From positions 1 to 7,420 of the forward strand of contig CALBSL010000048.1 in the NCBI GenBank assembly GCA_937968025.1: a stretch of DNA of 7,420 nt. Direction: 5' to 3'. The translations under genes and the position numbers were made by a program. Within the stretch, counting starts at the first letter, position 1; each line of letters begins with the position of its first letter. The DNA comes from an uncultured bacterium. Lineage in GTDB: Bacteria; Patescibacteriota; Patescibacteriia; 2-12-FULL-60-25. Of the stretch, positions 4,734 to 7,420 are shown piece by piece. The notes beneath the pieces are model-generated. The model worked only from the letters and a program-made list of their open reading frames with translations. It searched no databases and was not told the origin of the DNA.

Positions 4734-7420
4734 ATGCCAGACGGGAATGCCCCTTCCGCGCGTGTACCTACGCCACAAGATGATGCGAACGCCTCATCTC
4801 GCCCTTTAAATGGAGCACGCGCCCCGTCTACACAACCGTCTCCCCTTCCGGAAGAGACGCAAGAACAACGCTTGGAACGATTCATCGCTGCACTTGAAGA
4901 AGCTCGCTATTCTGGCTTGCCGCTGACGGATCTGTTGCGCGCCTACGATGACGAGCTCGAGCGTATCCGTGTCCAAACGGTACGCGATGGCGGCACCGTG
5001 CCGCTCACCATGCGCGAGCAGACCCTCCTCACCCGCGCTGAAGCCGCCCGTGAAGCCATTACCACCACCCGAAGCGACGATCCCCGCGCGCAAGCGCGTG
5101 AGCTCGCCACCCGAGCGAAGGCTGCCGCGACGAATCCTGCGCTCGCCAAAGGGCTGCGAGCAGAATTCGATCTATTGAAACAGCGCGCACGTGAAGATGG
5201 CCTCACCCGTGAGCTGCAACGCGACCCAGGGAGCGATCTTTCGATGCTCGACGACACGATCACGCTCACCGAACAGGGAACGGTCGCGGCGGCGAACACG
5301 GCAGCTGCCCCAGCTGAATCGACGGATGCCGCACCCCAGGACGGCTCGATTTTGCTTGCTCGACAAGCGCGCGCCCTCAAAGCTCACTTAGAACGCGCAG
5401 AGCAGGAACTCGATCAGACGAACGCAACCGCAAACGCCCTTGAAACCACCATCGACGAGCTCGAGCACGCTCCAGAGGTGGAAATCCGAGGCGGCCCAAA
5501 CCCTTTTTCATCTGCGGAGGAGGTTGAGAAACTTCGCGAAACCCACCAACGTCTTCTCGCTCGTCAGGCCACCCTTCAAACTATCGTTCAAGATCTCACT
5601 CGAGCAGACAAAACGCTTGAATCTTTGTCAGTCGATGAACGCGAAACACTGCTGCAAGCGAGTGAGCAGACCAATGACGAGCTTGTCACGACACGTGATG
5701 CTGAAATCGACGCAGGCATTGCCCGCAGCCGCACTCGGCTTGCGGAGATCGTTCGTTTCCTTGCGCAAAAACCTGGAAAAGACCGTGCTTCCTTTATTGA
5801 TGCCTATGAGCGCGTCGTTCAACCGCTGAACGACCTTGAATCGCCAGCGGCAGAGACTGAGACAGGCGCCGTATCTGCGGCGTTGCAAGCAGTCACCGCT
5901 GCTGCTCAAGCGAGTACCGTCATCTCACCGTCACCAGCCGCCACTCCTTCCGTTCAACAGCCAACGAAAGTTTCGGTATCGACGACCTCCACCGAAGAAG
6001 CGACCATTCAGTCCGCCCGCGAGGAACTCCGTGCGCGCTATGCCGTTCGCCAGCAGGAACAAACCATCCTGACCACGTATCGCACGCAGCTCCAAGCGCA
6101 CAGTTGGACCTACCTTCAAACACACAACCCAACCCAGTTTCAGCGCTTACAGACGATTCAGACGCAACTCGCCGTCGCGATCGATCCTTCTTCAACCTTG
6201 TCCCAAGACGCGCTCGAGACCGTTCATCTGCAAGCGGTGGCTGACGTTCGTGCGGCGCACCCAGAGGTCACTGATGCCGTTCTGAGCGCGCTCCTGCTTT
6301 CCCAGGCAACTGCTCATCTAGCAAGTGCAGAAGCGCTCCAGGCAGGGATTTCCACCACCGTTCTTGATACCGCCCTCGGAGCCATCGCTGGGGCCACCGC
6401 CGCGAGCATCACGGGCGCAGGACTCGTACAAGCGCTCGGATCGCAGCGGCAGCAGGTGGCGGCAGCGGCAGACGCCCTCGCTCAAGAAGAAGCGCAGATC
6501 ATCAAACGAGCCACTACCCTCACCCAATCTAGTGCGCCGCGTTCTTCCGCAGCAAACACCGTGGCCGCAACGGAACCGCTCGCTCTGCAGCAAGCGCAAC
6601 GAGCGAGCTCAGACAAGCGACGCGGGTTGCAAGCAAAACTCAACGTCTCGCTCCAACAACTTGATCAATGGAGCGATGCCCTTGGCGGCGCTGCCGGAAC
6701 CAACGTCCGTCAGCTCACCCCGGAAGCTCTGCAGGTGCTCGCCGTGACAAATCCAAAAACGTTTGCTTTTGCGACAAAACCCGTCGCCGTCCCGCAACGA
6801 TCGTCATCAACCACGGATCGCATCCCCTTTGATGACACGTCTCGACGGATGCGCAGGCAACAAACCGTCTTCGCCAAGAACCAAGTCCTTGCCGCGGAGG
6901 CAGAAGGAAGCGACGAGATCGACCTCGATCAGCGCCGAGCCGCTCACCTCGACTCGATGAAGGCCCGAACAAAACGAACCCTGCCACGGGCAACGGAAAC
7001 TCGCACGTCAAACAGTGAAAGATCCTCTTTGTCAGGAGGAAGTGTCGCCGCCCCTCTCCTGGCACTCGCCGCTACGCCAACCACGCCACGAGCGATCTTC
7101 GCCGATCAACAAGCACGCATGAACCGGGAACGAGATGCGTTTATTGGGGTAGGAGAAAGCGCTGAAAGTGGGTACGAGGCAATGTTCGGCACACCTGGAG
7201 ATGCCACCGCTGCCTCAAACGATGGACTAGCAACCAACGATGACGCCATGGAAAGAGCCGCTCTCGCTGAAGCGCAGGATCAGGCCACCGAGCAAGCGTG
7301 GGAGGCGGAACTCCTTCGCCAACAGCAGCAGGCGGCGCGCGCGCAGGACGACGCCAACAACCAACCTACAGACTCCTCTGGACGCCCCACCCTGCAGCAA
7401 GCAAAACAAGCGGGAGAGCT
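4734..7420 (+). CDS. Large coiled-coil, low-complexity protein, function unknown (3' end outside window)
   Basis: One frame stays open for 895 codons from ATG 4734 to the window edge. An in-frame TAA at 4722-4724 rules out an earlier start. I do not recognise the family. Residues 1-42 are polar and probably disordered. About 43-170 and 206-369 are rich in E, R, Q, A and L with coiled-coil character. About 370-420 is a Ser/Thr/Pro/Ala spacer, followed by a Q-rich helical stretch. About 543-569 is a Gly/Ala-rich, weakly hydrophobic segment that might touch or cross a membrane. The C-terminal part is again disordered and charged, with a Q/A-rich coil near residue 860. There is no cysteine in the part seen and only three tryptophans. 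No signal peptide, enzyme motif or nucleotide-binding loop is visible. A structural, scaffold or surface-associated role is possible but unproven. Codon use and GC content resemble the upstream genes, so it does not look foreign. Confidence 0.85.
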   Translation, partial: MPDGNAPSARVPTPQDDANASSRPLNGARAPSTQPSPLPEETQEQRLERFIAALEEARYSGLPLTDLLRAYDDELERIRVQTVRDGGTVPLTMREQTLLTRAEAAREAITTTRSDDPRAQARELATRAKAAATNPALAKGLRAEFDLLKQRAREDGLTRELQRDPGSDLSMLDDTITLTEQGTVAAANTAAAPAESTDAAPQDGSILLARQARALKAHLERAEQELDQTNATANALETTIDELEHAPEVEIRGGPNPFSSAEEVEKLRETHQRLLARQATLQTIVQDLTRADKTLESLSVDERETLLQASEQTNDELVTTRDAEIDAGIARSRTRLAEIVRFLAQKPGKDRASFIDAYERVVQPLNDLESPAAETETGAVSAALQAVTAAAQASTVISPSPAATPSVQQPTKVSVSTTSTEEATIQSAREELRARYAVRQQEQTILTTYRTQLQAHSWTYLQTHNPTQFQRLQTIQTQLAVAIDPSSTLSQDALETVHLQAVADVRAAHPEVTDAVLSALLLSQATAHLASAEALQAGISTTVLDTALGAIAGATAASITGAGLVQALGSQRQQVAAAADALAQEEAQIIKRATTLTQSSAPRSSAANTVAATEPLALQQAQRASSDKRRGLQAKLNVSLQQLDQWSDALGGAAGTNVRQLTPEALQVLAVTNPKTFAFATKPVAVPQRSSSTTDRIPFDDTSRRMRRQQTVFAKNQVLAAEAEGSDEIDLDQRRAAHLDSMKARTKRTLPRATETRTSNSERSSLSGGSVAAPLLALAATPTTPRAIFADQQARMNRERDAFIGVGESAESGYEAMFGTPGDATAASNDGLATNDDAMERAALAEAQDQATEQAWEAELLRQQQQAARAQDDANNQPTDSSGRPTLQQAKQAGE

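Noticed and set aside
4714..4809. 31-codon frame with GAGGA before its ATG
   Set aside because: The spacing from GAGGA to ATG is only 3 nt, the frame overlaps the larger gene out of frame, and its start lies upstream of the predicted transcription start.
1..7420. tRNA genes, CRISPR array or insertion sequence
   Set aside because: No tRNA T-loop motif, no regularly spaced repeats and no transposase-like protein were seen.

Overview
The window reads as a chromosomal fragment of a bacterium with moderately high GC content. Three plus-strand genes form a tight cluster, lemA-htpX-clpC, followed by a long unassigned gene that runs off the right edge. The genes lack convincing Shine-Dalgarno sequences and are packed closely, and a LemA-HtpX-Clp cluster next to a large coiled-coil hypothetical protein recalls candidate-phyla (Patescibacteria/CPR-like) genomes. 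That taxonomic placement is an inference from style, not from a marker gene.

Layout. Positions 1-660 hold no convincing protein gene but are not empty. A 20-bp perfect direct repeat occurs at 46-65 and 572-591. Each copy lies at exactly the same distance upstream of a sigma70-like promoter: TTGACA-N17-TAGCAT at 84-112, and the weaker TTGCAG-N17-TAGAGT at 610-638. The first promoter points into about 420 nt of non-coding, hairpin-rich sequence that ends at a long imperfect stem-loop (480-537), so I call a candidate structured ncRNA at about 119-545. The second promoter lies just upstream of lemA (668-1222). htpX (1287-2177) and clpC (2181-4670) follow. A stable hairpin sits between lemA and htpX, and only 3 nt separate htpX from clpC. 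A 12-bp hairpin (4672-4701) closes the cluster. Overlapping its 3' side is a promoter whose predicted start site is the A of the ATG of the last gene (4734 to beyond 7420), suggesting a leaderless mRNA.

How the parts may work together. LemA is a small membrane-anchored helical protein often encoded beside HtpX, a membrane zinc protease that removes damaged membrane proteins. ClpC is a two-ring AAA+ unfoldase, here with a ClpP-docking-type VGF motif, that feeds proteins to ClpP. The cluster therefore looks like a protein quality-control unit for membrane and cytosol. The most interesting signal is that the putative ncRNA and this operon carry the same upstream element in the same phase, which suggests one regulator controls both. 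The ncRNA can display a C-rich loop able to pair with G-rich sites. The last gene, at least 895 codons without a cysteine, encodes a coiled-coil and low-complexity protein of unknown role.
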